Shown: positions 8,600-15,326 of the stretch, in pieces
How positions within the stretch are numbered: the stretch's first letter is position 1
Layout of the letters: each line of letters opens with the position of its first letter
Origin: Acidobacteriota bacterium
Lineage (GTDB): Bacteria > Acidobacteriota > Vicinamibacteria > Vicinamibacterales > UBA8438
Reading direction: 5' to 3'
Assembly (NCBI GenBank): GCA_026708265.1
Contig: JAPOVI010000019.1
Coordinates: 1 to 32,976, forward strand
DNA: 32,976 nt
Position numbers and translations under genes: made by a program
The notes under the pieces: generated by a model
The model's input: the letters and a program-made list of their open reading frames with translations, nothing else
The model's database searches: none
What the model was told of the DNA's origin: nothing

Positions 8600-9172
8600 A
8601 TGAAATCTCTGTGGCGATCCGTGAGGTTCATCGTTCTCGGCGCGGTGGTCGCGGCCGCGGGGGCGGCCTGCGCCGACAACCCGCCGCCCGAGCCACCGCC
8701 GGTCATCGAAGAGCCCGCACCTCCGCCGCCGCCTCCACCGCCTCCACCGCCGCCTCCACCGCCTCCACCGCCACCGGCCCCCCTCACTCCCGAGGAGATC
8801 TTCGAGCGGATGTCGCTCGAGGAGTTGAACGAGACCGCTCCGCTGGCGCCGGTCTTCTTCAACTACGACGAGTCGGAGGTGCTCCCGCAGGCCCAGGGGA
8901 TCCTGGCCCAGAACGCCAACTGGCTGCGCCAGTGGCCTTCGACCCGGGTGCGCATCGAGGGGCACTGCGACGAGCGCGGCACCAACGAGTACAACCTCGC
9001 TCTGGGCGACTCGCGCTCGACCTCGGCGCGAGACTACCTGATCAGCCTCGGCATCGAGCCCAGCCGGATCGCGACCGTCAGCCGGGGAGAGGAATCTCCC
9101 TTCTGCGCGGAGAGCGAGGAAGGCTGCTGGTCGCAGAACCGGCGCGCACACTTCGTCGTCACCGCCAAGTAG
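8600..9172 (+). CDS. pal: Peptidoglycan-associated lipoprotein Pal (OmpA family)
   Basis: A 190-residue outer-membrane lipoprotein that ties the outer membrane to peptidoglycan. Residues 1-24 are a signal peptide with a weak lipobox (AAGAAC). They are followed by a linker containing 19 consecutive prolines, then an OmpA-C domain with the peptidoglycan-binding stretch VRIEGHCDERGTNEYNLALG and the closing NRRAHFVV. FFNYDESEV is the usual domain start. The ATG at 8600 follows a strong GGAGG site and has its own promoter. No tolA, tolB or ybgF gene is adjacent, so it is separated from the usual tol-pal cluster. The polyproline codons form imperfect cctccacc-type repeats that may vary in length between strains. 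Confidence 0.93.
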   Translation: MKSLWRSVRFIVLGAVVAAAGAACADNPPPEPPPVIEEPAPPPPPPPPPPPPPPPPPPPAPLTPEEIFERMSLEELNETAPLAPVFFNYDESEVLPQAQGILAQNANWLRQWPSTRVRIEGHCDERGTNEYNLALGDSRSTSARDYLISLGIEPSRIATVSRGEESPFCAESEEGCWSQNRRAHFVVTAK

Positions 9173-9200
9173 ACGGGGCGATCGAACGGCCCTCGTCCGG

Positions 9201-9476
9201 TCAGGCGGTGTCCGTCCGCCGCAACCGATCGAGCAGCGCGGCCAGCGTGGTGCGGCCTCGCGCCAGCACCGTATCACCGCGCATGAGCACGGGGATCTCG
9301 GTCGCGAAGCGGCGCTCGAGCCCCCGGTCCGCGGCGATGTCGACCTCCTCGAGCAGCAGGGGACGCGTCCTCGCCGCGGCGGCGGCAACGGCCTTCATGT
9401 CGTCGCAGAGGTGGCAGCCGGCGCGCGTCAGCAGGGTCAGACGCACCGTCGGGGTCCCCTCGCCGTGGCCTCGCAT
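9201..9476 (-). CDS. Glutaredoxin-like / DUF836 thiol-disulfide protein
   Basis: A 91-residue thioredoxin-fold protein. The N-terminal RLTLLTRAGCHLCDDM contains a CxxC (CHLC) redox site after the first strand. The later EIPVLMRGDTVLARGRTT carries the cis-Pro of the glutaredoxin fold. The ATG at 9476 overlaps the queC stop as TGATG, so it is probably translated together with queC. Partner and substrate are unknown, and a tie to queuosine synthesis is only suggested by the overlap. It is convergent with pal, with a 28-base gap and no clear terminator. Confidence 0.82.
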   Translation of the reverse strand: MRGHGEGTPTVRLTLLTRAGCHLCDDMKAVAAAAARTRPLLLEEVDIAADRGLERRFATEIPVLMRGDTVLARGRTTLAALLDRLRRTDTA

Positions 9477-10183
9477 CAGCCCTCTCCCCCACCTCCGTCG
9501 GCGACGAGCGGATCCCTGACGCCCGCCTCCGCGAACCCTCGGGCCCGCAGGCGGCAACTGTCGCATCGCAGGCACGGGCGGCCGCCGGGCCGCGGATCGT
9601 AGCAACTGTGCGTCAGCCCGTAGTCGAGCCCCAGGGCACCTCCGCGACGGATGATGTCAGCCTTCGTCATCGCGATCAGCGGCCTGCGGACCCGGAAGCG
9701 CGCGCCCTCGACGCCCGCCCGGGTAGCCAGCGCCGCGAGGCGCTCGAACGCCTCGAGGTACTCGGGCCGGCAGTCGGGATAGCCGGAGTAGTCGAGCGCG
9801 TTGACGCCGATGACGAGCTCGCGCGCCCCGATCGCCTCGGCCCACGCGAGCGCCAGCGACAGCAGCACCGTGTTCCGCGCCGGGACGTACGTGGAGGGTA
9901 TGGAGTCCGCATCGAGCGGGCGGTCCTTCGGCACGGCGCCGCCGCCGGTCAGCGCCGACCCACCCATCGCGGCGAGGTCGACGTCGAGCTCGAGGTGCTC
10001 CACGACGCCCAGCGCCCGCGCCACGCGCCGCGCCGCCTCGATCTCGCACCCGTGGACCTGACCGTACCGTACCGTGAGGGCATGGAGCGCGGCGCCCTCG
10101 GCCTGCGCGATGGCCGCGGCCGTGAACGAGTCGAGGCCTCCGCTCAGCAGCACGACCGCGGGGGCGGAAACCGGCCCGGGCAT
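9476..10183 (-). CDS. queC: 7-cyano-7-deazaguanine synthase
   Basis: Converts 7-carboxy-7-deazaguanine to preQ0 with ATP and ammonia, in the queuosine pathway. The 235-residue product has the PP-loop VVLLSGGLDS near its N-terminus, the family segment STYVPARNTVLLSLALAWAE, and the zinc site near the C-terminus (HSCYDP...PCLRCDSC), all as in QueC. ATG 10183 is chosen because the protein starts directly before the PP-loop and a GGAG lies just upstream. A longer frame to 10267 would run through a palindromic repeat and is not conserved-looking. QueE lies upstream across that repeat. The stop overlaps the glutaredoxin-like gene. Confidence 0.95.
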   Translation of the reverse strand: MPGPVSAPAVVLLSGGLDSFTAAAIAQAEGAALHALTVRYGQVHGCEIEAARRVARALGVVEHLELDVDLAAMGGSALTGGGAVPKDRPLDADSIPSTYVPARNTVLLSLALAWAEAIGARELVIGVNALDYSGYPDCRPEYLEAFERLAALATRAGVEGARFRVRRPLIAMTKADIIRRGGALGLDYGLTHSCYDPRPGGRPCLRCDSCRLRARGFAEAGVRDPLVADGGGGEG

Positions 10184-10197
10184 CGCTCCGCGCCCGG

Positions 10198-10306
10198 CTA
10201 GCGCCGCCAAACCCGTCGCGGGCTCCGTGTTCGGCCCCAGCCCCACCAGCTCAGGAGCTTGCGCCACGGAACTCCACTGCGTTGCATTCTGCGGCGCAAG
10301 CTCCTA
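10198..10306 (-). repeat. Dispersed palindromic element, copy 1 (queE/queC gap)
   Basis: About 109 bp that align nearly end to end with 14886-14993. The core is a hairpin (10253-10305) with 13 perfectly paired bases, AGGAGCTTGCGCC against GGCGCAAGCTCCT. A flanking half follows with a degenerate GGAGCCYGCGACGG-like motif. On the minus strand it begins exactly at the queE TAG stop (10306-10304). The triplet CTA is present at both ends. It lacks a T-tract, so it is not a standard terminator. Confidence 0.8.
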
Positions 10307-10945
10307 AACCCCGCGCGCCTCGGGGCCCCAGACATACTTGTGGAGCTGGACCTGGACGCGCGCCAGCACCCGGTCGTGCAGGATCCACGCGGCGAGCTCC
10401 GCGGGATCGAGGACGCCGTGGACCGGCGAGAAGAGCACCCCCGCGCAGCGGCCGGCGATCCGGTGGCGGGAGACGGCGTCCCGCGCGAACTCGTAGTCGA
10501 CGCGGTCGCGGATGACGAACTTCACCTCGTCGTGCCCGGCGAGACGGTCGAGGTTCGCCCAGTCGTTGCGCGACGCCTCCCCGCTCCCGGGGCACTTGAC
10601 GTCGACCACCTTCACGACGGCGCCGGGCACGTCCGAGATGTCGATATGCCCGCCCGTCTCCAGCAGCACGGTCTTGCCCGCGTCGAGGAGCCGGCGCATG
10701 AGCGGATAGACGTCGCGCTGGAGGAGCGGCTCGCCGCCCGTGATCTCGACCAGCGGGCAGCGGTAGGACTCGACGGTGGCACAGACGTCGTCGAGTGACG
10801 CCGGCTCGCCCTCGTGAAACGCGTACGGCGTGTCGCACCAGCGGCAGCGCAGGTCGCACGCCGTCAGCCGGACGAAGACGCAGGGGCGTCCCGCATGGCT
10901 CGACTCGCCCTGGATGGAGTAGAAGATCTCGTTGACGGTCAGCAT
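10304..10945 (-). CDS. queE: 7-carboxy-7-deazaguanine synthase (radical SAM)
   Basis: Rearranges 6-carboxy-tetrahydropterin to 7-carboxy-7-deazaguanine. The product is 213 residues. The N-terminal VNEIFYSIQGESSHAGRPC is typical of QueE. It is followed by the radical-SAM cluster motif CDLRCRWC (Cx3Cx2C) and the SAM-binding EITGGEPLLQ. The C-terminal LHKYVWGPE also fits QueE. ATG 10945 is selected from the family N-terminus. A TACAAT box (10966-10961) lies close upstream and may be a -10 with a very short leader. The stop codon is formed by the first bases of the palindromic element. The other pathway genes queD, queF and tgt are not in the window, while queA is at 22812-23930. Confidence 0.95.
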   Translation of the reverse strand: MLTVNEIFYSIQGESSHAGRPCVFVRLTACDLRCRWCDTPYAFHEGEPASLDDVCATVESYRCPLVEITGGEPLLQRDVYPLMRRLLDAGKTVLLETGGHIDISDVPGAVVKVVDVKCPGSGEASRNDWANLDRLAGHDEVKFVIRDRVDYEFARDAVSRHRIAGRCAGVLFSPVHGVLDPAELAAWILHDRVLARVQVQLHKYVWGPEARGV

Positions 10946-11017
10946 CCTGCGCCGCTGTCTATTGTAGCCACCACCCGCGGCGCGGCCGGAGCGTCGGGCA
11001 CCGTGCCAGAATGCTCC

Positions 11018-11971
11018 ATGGGCGAAGGGCGCATCCGAATCGGAACGAGCGGCTGGCACTACCCGTCGGGCGCCGGAACGTGGAACGGCATCTTCTACCC
11101 GCCCGCCGGGCGCCGCCATCGGCACGCCGGGTTCGACGAGCTGACCTGGTACAGCGAGCACTTCGACACGGTCGAGGTGAACTCGACGTTCTACGGCGTC
11201 CCCAAGCCGTCGGTCACGGAATCGTGGGTGCGCAGGACGCCGACCGGCTTCGAGTTCTCCCTGAAGCTCTACCAGAAGTTCACGCACCCGCGCCTGTTCG
11301 CGGCCGCCACGGGAAGCGCCGACACGACCGTCGACCGCAGCGACGTGGACGAGTTCCGCGAGGCGATCGATCCCCTGCATCGCTCGGGCCGTCTCGGGGC
11401 GCTGCTGGCCCAGTTCCCCGCGAGCTTCAAGAACGGACCTGCGGCGCACGACCACCTGGCCTGGCTCGTCGAGGCGCTCTCGGACTGCGCGGTGGCGGTG
11501 GAGCTGCGCCACCGGAGCTGGAGCGACGACGTGGCCTCCACCCTGCGCCTGCTGAACGGCCTCGGGGCCGCCTGGGTGCAGATCGACGAGCCGAAGTTCC
11601 GCTTCTCCATCGCGCAGAACTACCTGCCCAACGTCGAGAGCTTCTACTACATGCGCCTGCACGGGCGGAACGCGAAGCAGTGGTGGCGGCACGAGCGCGC
11701 CGAGGACCGCTACAACTACCACTACTCGGCGGCGGAGCTCCGCCCCATCGCGAGCACGGCCGAGGCGGCCAGCCGCATCGTGCAGCGGCTCTACCTCTAT
11801 ACCAACAACCATTTCGGGGCGAAATCGGTGGCCAATGCCGCCCTGCTCTCGCACGAGCTCGGCCAGGTGCCGGCCGGCGCCTACCGCGCGGAGATGCTGA
11901 CCCGCTACCCGGAGCTGGCGCCGATCGTCAGCCGGGAGACGACCGAGGGGACGCTGCCCCTGGGCCGCTGA
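11018..11971 (+). CDS. DUF72 family protein (YecE-like)
   Basis: A 317-residue TIM-barrel protein of the DUF72 family, whose biochemical role is not established. The N-terminal IRIGTSGWHYPSG, the segment FDTVEVNSTFYGVPK, FEFSLKLYQKFTH, AVELRHRSW and the C-terminal LYLYTNNHFGAKSVANA are the family hallmarks. It is transcribed divergently from queE across 72 bases. A TGCCAGAAT extended -10-like sequence ends six bases before the ATG, which would make its mRNA leaderless or nearly so. It converges on nth, and the intervening 89 bases hold no clear terminator. Confidence 0.93.
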   Translation: MGEGRIRIGTSGWHYPSGAGTWNGIFYPPAGRRHRHAGFDELTWYSEHFDTVEVNSTFYGVPKPSVTESWVRRTPTGFEFSLKLYQKFTHPRLFAAATGSADTTVDRSDVDEFREAIDPLHRSGRLGALLAQFPASFKNGPAAHDHLAWLVEALSDCAVAVELRHRSWSDDVASTLRLLNGLGAAWVQIDEPKFRFSIAQNYLPNVESFYYMRLHGRNAKQWWRHERAEDRYNYHYSAAELRPIASTAEAASRIVQRLYLYTNNHFGAKSVANAALLSHELGQVPAGAYRAEMLTRYPELAPIVSRETTEGTLPLGR

Positions 11972-12060
11972 CTCGGCTGCGCCGGGACCGTGCGACGAGG
12001 GCCTCCCGCGACCCGGGCGCCGGGGCGATTGCGGGCAGAGCGCGGTGGCGACGGGCGGGA

Positions 12061-12743
12061 CTACTCTCGGGCGGGGCGGGCGACGCCGAGGCGCGGGCAC
12101 AGGCTGCTCACCGCGCACGCGTGGCACCGCGGGTAGACCGGCCGGCAGACGTTCTGGCCCCAGGTTACGAGGTAGAGGTTGATGGTCGCCCACCATTGGC
12201 GGGGGCCGCCCCGTAGAGCGCCGCCTCGGTCTGCTCAGGCGTTCGGGTAGCTACCCAGCCGAGTCGGTTCGCGATGCGGTGCACATGCGTGTCGACGCAG
12301 ATGTTCGATGGGCTCCGGTGCGCCACGATGAGCGTCAGGTTCGCGGTCTTGCGACCGACGCCCGGCAGGCTCAGCAGATCGGCCATGGTCGCAGGCACCT
12401 CGCCTCCGAAGCGCTCGACGAGCTGCCGGCAGGTCTCGCGCACGTGCCGCGCCTTGTTGCGGTAGAAGCTCACCGGGTAGATCAACCGCTCGATCGTCGC
12501 GGTCCGGAGGCGAGCCATGGCCTGCGGCGTGGCGGCCCTCCGGAACAGGCGGACGGACGCCTCGTGCGTGACCGCGTCCTTCGTCTGCGCGGACAGCAGC
12601 GTGGCGATCAACACCCGGAACGGGTCCCGCTTCTGCTCTTCCGCGAGCTTCTCGACGGCCGGCACCTCCATGCGCACGATGGCGCGCCGCAGCCGGCGCA
12701 TGACGGCGCCGACGGCCGGAGGTCGGGGCGGAGCGGAGGCCAT
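12061..12743 (-). CDS. nth: Endonuclease III with an apparent one-base frameshift
   Basis: A DNA glycosylase/AP lyase for oxidised pyrimidines. From ATG 12743 the frame shows the helix-hairpin-helix [14 protein letters not shown] with its catalytic Lys and the catalytic Asp in NICVDTHVHRIANRLGW. That frame then ends early at 12165. One frame over, the sequence continues with RQWWATINLYLVTWGQNV and the four-cysteine iron-sulfur loop C-x6-C-x2-C-x5-C, stopping at TAG 12063-12061. The two halves join if one base is added in the G5/C5 run at 12201-12205. The combined length of about 228 residues is normal. This is either an assembly indel or a recent inactivating mutation. The gene starts 12 bases after the last BMC-locus gene. 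Confidence 0.88.
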
Positions 12744-12755
12744 GGAGCGGGAGCT

Positions 12756-12989
12756 TCAGTATCCCTGCGCCTGGCAGTGGCCGCTGTGGACGCACGCCAC
12801 CCGCGGTTCGATCACGCAGCGCCCGCCCGCCGCGGCCCCGTCCGGCACGGTGAAGCGGGCGTGGCTCGGATGTTCCGGCGGTGCGGCGCCGGGCGGGGTG
12901 CCCGGTACGGGGGGCGGCGACGGCGACCGGGCCTCGAGATGGCGCCGAATCGCTCCGTCGACGGCCGCCCGGACATCGGCTGCGCTCAT
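12756..12989 (-). CDS. Small BMC-locus protein with encapsulation-like helix and Cys-rich tail
   Basis: A 77-residue protein that I do not recognise by name. Residues 2-20 (SAADVRAAVDGAIRRHLEA) form an amphipathic helix like the encapsulation peptides that draw cargo into microcompartments. Residues 21-42 are a Pro-rich linker. The C-terminal end, RCVIEPRVACVHSGHCQAQGY, has C-x7-C-x5-C plus two histidines, suggesting metal or iron-sulfur binding. The ATG at 12989 overlaps the stop of the adjacent BMC pentamer gene as ATGA, so it belongs to the BMC operon. It is followed 12 bases later by nth. A role inside or at the shell is inferred from the helix and location only. Confidence 0.7.
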   Translation of the reverse strand: MSAADVRAAVDGAIRRHLEARSPSPPPVPGTPPGAAPPEHPSHARFTVPDGAAAGGRCVIEPRVACVHSGHCQAQGY

Positions 12990-13279
12990 GCTTCGCGACC
13001 CGGGGGAAGCGGGACGACATCGACGTGGTCGACGACGCCGACGATCGCCGCCTCGACGGGCGCGGCGCGGCGGCGGAGGGCGGTGGCGGCGGCGCGCGCC
13101 TCCATGACCAGCAGCACCCGATCGCCGACGCCCGCCTGGGCGGCGTCGACGGCCGCCAGCGGCGAGCCCTGGTCCGCGCCCGCCCCGTCGATTGGCTGGA
13201 CGAGCAGCAGGGCCGGCCCCCGGAGCGCTCCGTGCTTCCGGGTGGCGACAACGTCTCCGACCACGCGCGCGAGCTGCAT
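12986..13279 (-). CDS. BMC vertex pentamer protein, EutN/CcmL family (copy B)
   Basis: A 97-residue BMC-P shell protein that caps vertices of a bacterial microcompartment. The family start MQLARVVGDVVATRK, the central LLLVQPIDGAG, the segment AVDAAQAGVGDRVLLVMEA, and the closing AIVGVVDHVDV are all present. It overlaps the next gene by ATGA and lies eight bases after the first pentamer gene. Compared with copy A it has a longer, more Ala/Arg-rich segment after the VLLV strand (ARAAATALRRRAAPVEA). The two paralogues may form different vertices. Confidence 0.93.
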   Translation of the reverse strand: MQLARVVGDVVATRKHGALRGPALLLVQPIDGAGADQGSPLAAVDAAQAGVGDRVLLVMEARAAATALRRRAAPVEAAIVGVVDHVDVVPLPPGREA

Positions 13280-13287
13280 CGGGACCT

Positions 13288-13560
13288 TCAACGGGATGCG
13301 AGGTCGATCGAGTCGACGACGCCGACGACCGCCGCGTCGACCGGTGTCTCGTGCAACTCGGCGGCCATCCGCGCCGAGCTGCCGGTAACGACCAGCACCG
13401 TGTCGCCGACGCCCGCGTCCACCGTGTCGATGGCGACGAGCTGCCGCCCGGAATCGGCGCCCCGCGGATCGATGGGTTGCGCGACCAGCAGCTTGTGGCT
13501 GACCAGCCGCTCGTCCTTGCGCGTGGCGACGACGGTGCCCACGATCCGGGCGAGGATCAC
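13288..13560 (-). CDS. BMC vertex pentamer protein, EutN/CcmL family (copy A)
   Basis: A 90-residue BMC-P protein. MILARIVGTVVATRKDERLVSHKLLVAQPID, GRQLVAIDTVDAGVGDTVLVVTGSSAR and VDAAVVGVVDSIDL are the classic EutN/CcmL segments, and it is closer to the family consensus than its neighbour copy B. The start is GTG at 13560, 18 bases after the BMC-H stop. It is in the same operon as the hexamer shell gene and the aldolase. Confidence 0.94.
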   Translation of the reverse strand: MILARIVGTVVATRKDERLVSHKLLVAQPIDPRGADSGRQLVAIDTVDAGVGDTVLVVTGSSARMAAELHETPVDAAVVGVVDSIDLASR

Positions 13561-13578
13561 GGCCGCTCTCAGGGTTCC

Positions 13579-13863
13579 CTAGTTGCCGGCCTTCCCGATC
13601 GGCAGGGCGTCCTCGAGATTGGCGTGGGGACGCGGGATGACGTGGACCGACACCAGCTCGCCGACTCGGCGCGCAGCGGAGGCCCCGGCGTCGGTCGCCG
13701 CCTTGACGGCCGCCACGTCCCCGCGGACGATGGCCGTCACGTAGCCGGCGCCGATCTTCTCCCATCCGACCAGCGTGACGTTCGCGGCCTTGACCATGGC
13801 GTCCGACGCCTCGATCATCGCGACCAGGCCCTTGGTTTCGACCATGCCCAACGCCTCACCCAT
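13579..13863 (-). CDS. BMC hexamer shell protein (BMC-H, PduA/CcmK type)
   Basis: A single-domain, 94-residue BMC protein that forms the hexagonal facets of a microcompartment. The sequence opens [28 protein letters not shown] and has the pore-loop region KIGAGY (residues 36-41; PduA-type shells have KIGSGL-like loops here). It continues with [19 protein letters not shown] and VIPRPH near the end. The start overlaps the aldolase stop by eight bases, so production is probably coupled. It is the only hexamer gene in the window. No BMC-T trimer is present, so the shell may be very simple or completed by genes elsewhere. Confidence 0.96.
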   Translation of the reverse strand: MGEALGMVETKGLVAMIEASDAMVKAANVTLVGWEKIGAGYVTAIVRGDVAAVKAATDAGASAARRVGELVSVHVIPRPHANLEDALPIGKAGN

Positions 13864-14848
13864 CTGACTGTCCCTCCGCGGCCGGACGCAACTGCCTCAC
13901 GGCATCCTCCACCAGGGCCGCAAGTTCGCGGTATGTTAATCGAATCTCGCGGTCCTCGCCCACGGCCGGCGGCGCCTTCCCCACCGCGCCGGGGGCCGGC
14001 GGCGCGAGGTCGGACGTCGGCGCGGGGCGGACCAGGCGCGCGCCGGGCGCCGACGGTGCCTCGATCTCCTGGCACGCGGGCTCCGACGCGACCGCGACGG
14101 GGTCCCCGGATGACGCACCGCCCTCGGACGACGCGTCGTCCCGCCCCGCCCTCCCGTCCGCGGCTGGCTCTCCACCCGCCTCGATCCCGCAGAACGGAGC
14201 GGGGGCCGCGATGCCGTACGTCCCCCGCAAGGACTGCAGCCGCGTCACCTCCTCGCGAGACAGGAGACGTTCGCCGCCGAGCAGACGGGCGACGAGGCTG
14301 ATGCGCGCGAAATGCTCGACCGTCTCCATCTTGTAGTAGGCGCTCATCAGGTCGCCGGAGACGGTCAGCGCGCCGTGGTTCGCGAGCAGCAGGCCGTCAT
14401 GGGTGGTGATGTAGCGGCCCACGGCGTCGGCCAGCTCGTGCGTCGACGGCGTGCCGTAATCGGCGATCGGGATGCTCCCCAGAGTCGTGACGACCTCGGC
14501 GAGGACGGCCCGATTGAGCTCGATCCCGGCCACCGCGAAGCCCGTCGCCACCGGGGGGTGCGCGTGCACGACGGCGTTCACCTCGGGGCGGTGCCGGTAG
14601 ACGGCCAGGTGCATCAACAGCTCGGAGGACGGGTTCCGACCGCCCGCGAGCTTGCGGCCCTCGAAGTCGGTGACGACCAGCATGTCGGGGGTCATGAACC
14701 CCTTGGAGACGCCGGTCGGCGTCGTCAGGAGGCGGTCGGCATCGAGCCGGACGCTGACGTTGCCGTCGTTCGAGGCGACGTACTCCCGCGCGTGGAGGCG
14801 GCGGCCCACCTCGACGATGGCGGCGCGCGCGTGCTCTTCGCTGTTCAT
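13856..14848 (-). CDS. Class II aldolase (fuculose/rhamnulose-phosphate type) with encapsulation-like tail
   Basis: A 330-residue zinc aldolase that would split a ketose 1-phosphate into dihydroxyacetone phosphate and an aldehyde. The core spans residues 1-215. Features are NDGNVSVR, the catalytic-base Glu in PSSELLMH (about E76), zinc His in HAHPP (H95, H97) and the third His in NHG (H158). A low-complexity linker follows (about 215-300), then an amphipathic helix, [18 protein letters not shown] (303-320). That helix looks like an encapsulation peptide, so the enzyme is probably cargo of the adjacent shell. ATG 14848 precedes the aldolase core directly. The natural substrate cannot be fixed from sequence. 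L-fuculose 1-phosphate is the usual one in related planctomycete/verrucomicrobial BMC loci. Confidence 0.9.
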   Translation of the reverse strand: MNSEEHARAAIVEVGRRLHAREYVASNDGNVSVRLDADRLLTTPTGVSKGFMTPDMLVVTDFEGRKLAGGRNPSSELLMHLAVYRHRPEVNAVVHAHPPVATGFAVAGIELNRAVLAEVVTTLGSIPIADYGTPSTHELADAVGRYITTHDGLLLANHGALTVSGDLMSAYYKMETVEHFARISLVARLLGGERLLSREEVTRLQSLRGTYGIAAPAPFCGIEAGGEPAADGRAGRDDASSEGGASSGDPVAVASEPACQEIEAPSAPGARLVRPAPTSDLAPPAPGAVGKAPPAVGEDREIRLTYRELAALVEDAVRQLRPAAEGQSDG

Positions 14849-14885
14849 CGCTCTCCGGGCGCGCCGGGCACGGGCCGCGCAGTTC

Positions 14886-14993
14886 CTAGCGCCGCCAACC
14901 CGTCGCAGGCTCCGGGTCGGCCCCAGCCCCCACCGTCCCAGGAGCTTGCGCCGCGGCACGCACTCCGTTGGCGTTCTGCGGCGCAAGCTCCTA
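14886..14993 (-). repeat. Dispersed palindromic element, copy 2 (upstream of the BMC locus)
   Basis: About 108 bp, nearly identical in plan to copy 1. The hairpin at 14940-14992 has 15 perfectly paired bases (AGGAGCTTGCGCCGC / GCGGCGCAAGCTCCT) around a loop of about 23 bases. On the minus strand it begins at the TAG stop (14993-14991) of the PP0621-like gene and ends about 38 bases before the aldolase start. CTA occurs at both ends. No T-tract follows the hairpin. Confidence 0.82.
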
Positions 14994-15236
14994 GGCCCGG
15001 GCCCTGCGGCGGAACTCGGAGCGGCAGCTCTCCGAGCAGAAGTAGTGCACCGTGGAGCCGACCCGCGCCTCGATCGCCCGCGCCGGCTCGACGAACGTGC
15101 CGCAGACCGGATCCCGGACCAGCGCGACGGAGCGCGCGCGGGCGCGCGGCCCCGGCTGCGCCGGAGCGCGCATCTGCCTGGCGATGAGCCACCAGACGAA
15201 GCGAATCACCAGAGCCGCTATCAGCAGGCGGAGCAT
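14991..15236 (-). CDS. PP0621-like small membrane protein with a TRASH/YHS-type Cys domain
   Basis: An 81-residue protein. Residues 3-20 are one membrane helix (RLLIAALVIRFVWWLIA). After a basic linker comes a small metal-binding module: RDPVCGTFVEPARA, then YFCSESCRSEFRRRAR, that is CxxxF and CxxxC with aromatic residues as in TRASH/YHS domains. This matches the PP0621 group of uncharacterised proteins and suggests binding of a soft metal at the membrane. It lies 90 bases after glmM. Its TAG stop is the first triplet of the palindromic element. Function unknown. Confidence 0.78.
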   Translation of the reverse strand: MLRLLIAALVIRFVWWLIARQMRAPAQPGPRARARSVALVRDPVCGTFVEPARAIEARVGSTVHYFCSESCRSEFRRRARA

Positions 15237-15326
15237 CGGTGCGCAGGTTCGATGATATACCCGCCCCGGCGGACACGGCGGGGCGCGGGCCGCGGTGCGC
15301 CGGCCGCTCCCGCGTCCGGCCTGCGC

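Noticed and set aside
8726-8780. Polyproline codon repeats as a CRISPR-like or satellite array
   Set aside because: The repeats are in frame within Pal and encode a linker; there are no spacers.
9173-9200. Terminator between pal and the convergent glutaredoxin-like gene
   Set aside because: The gap is only 28 bases and shows no stable hairpin with a T-tract.
10184-10267. N-terminal extension of queC to an ATG at 10267
   Set aside because: The extra residues are encoded by the palindromic element and precede the normal QueC start at the PP-loop.
12000-12060. Separate small gene between the DUF72 gene and nth
   Set aside because: No start, ribosome-binding site or conserved motif; it is the convergent gap after the restored nth frame.
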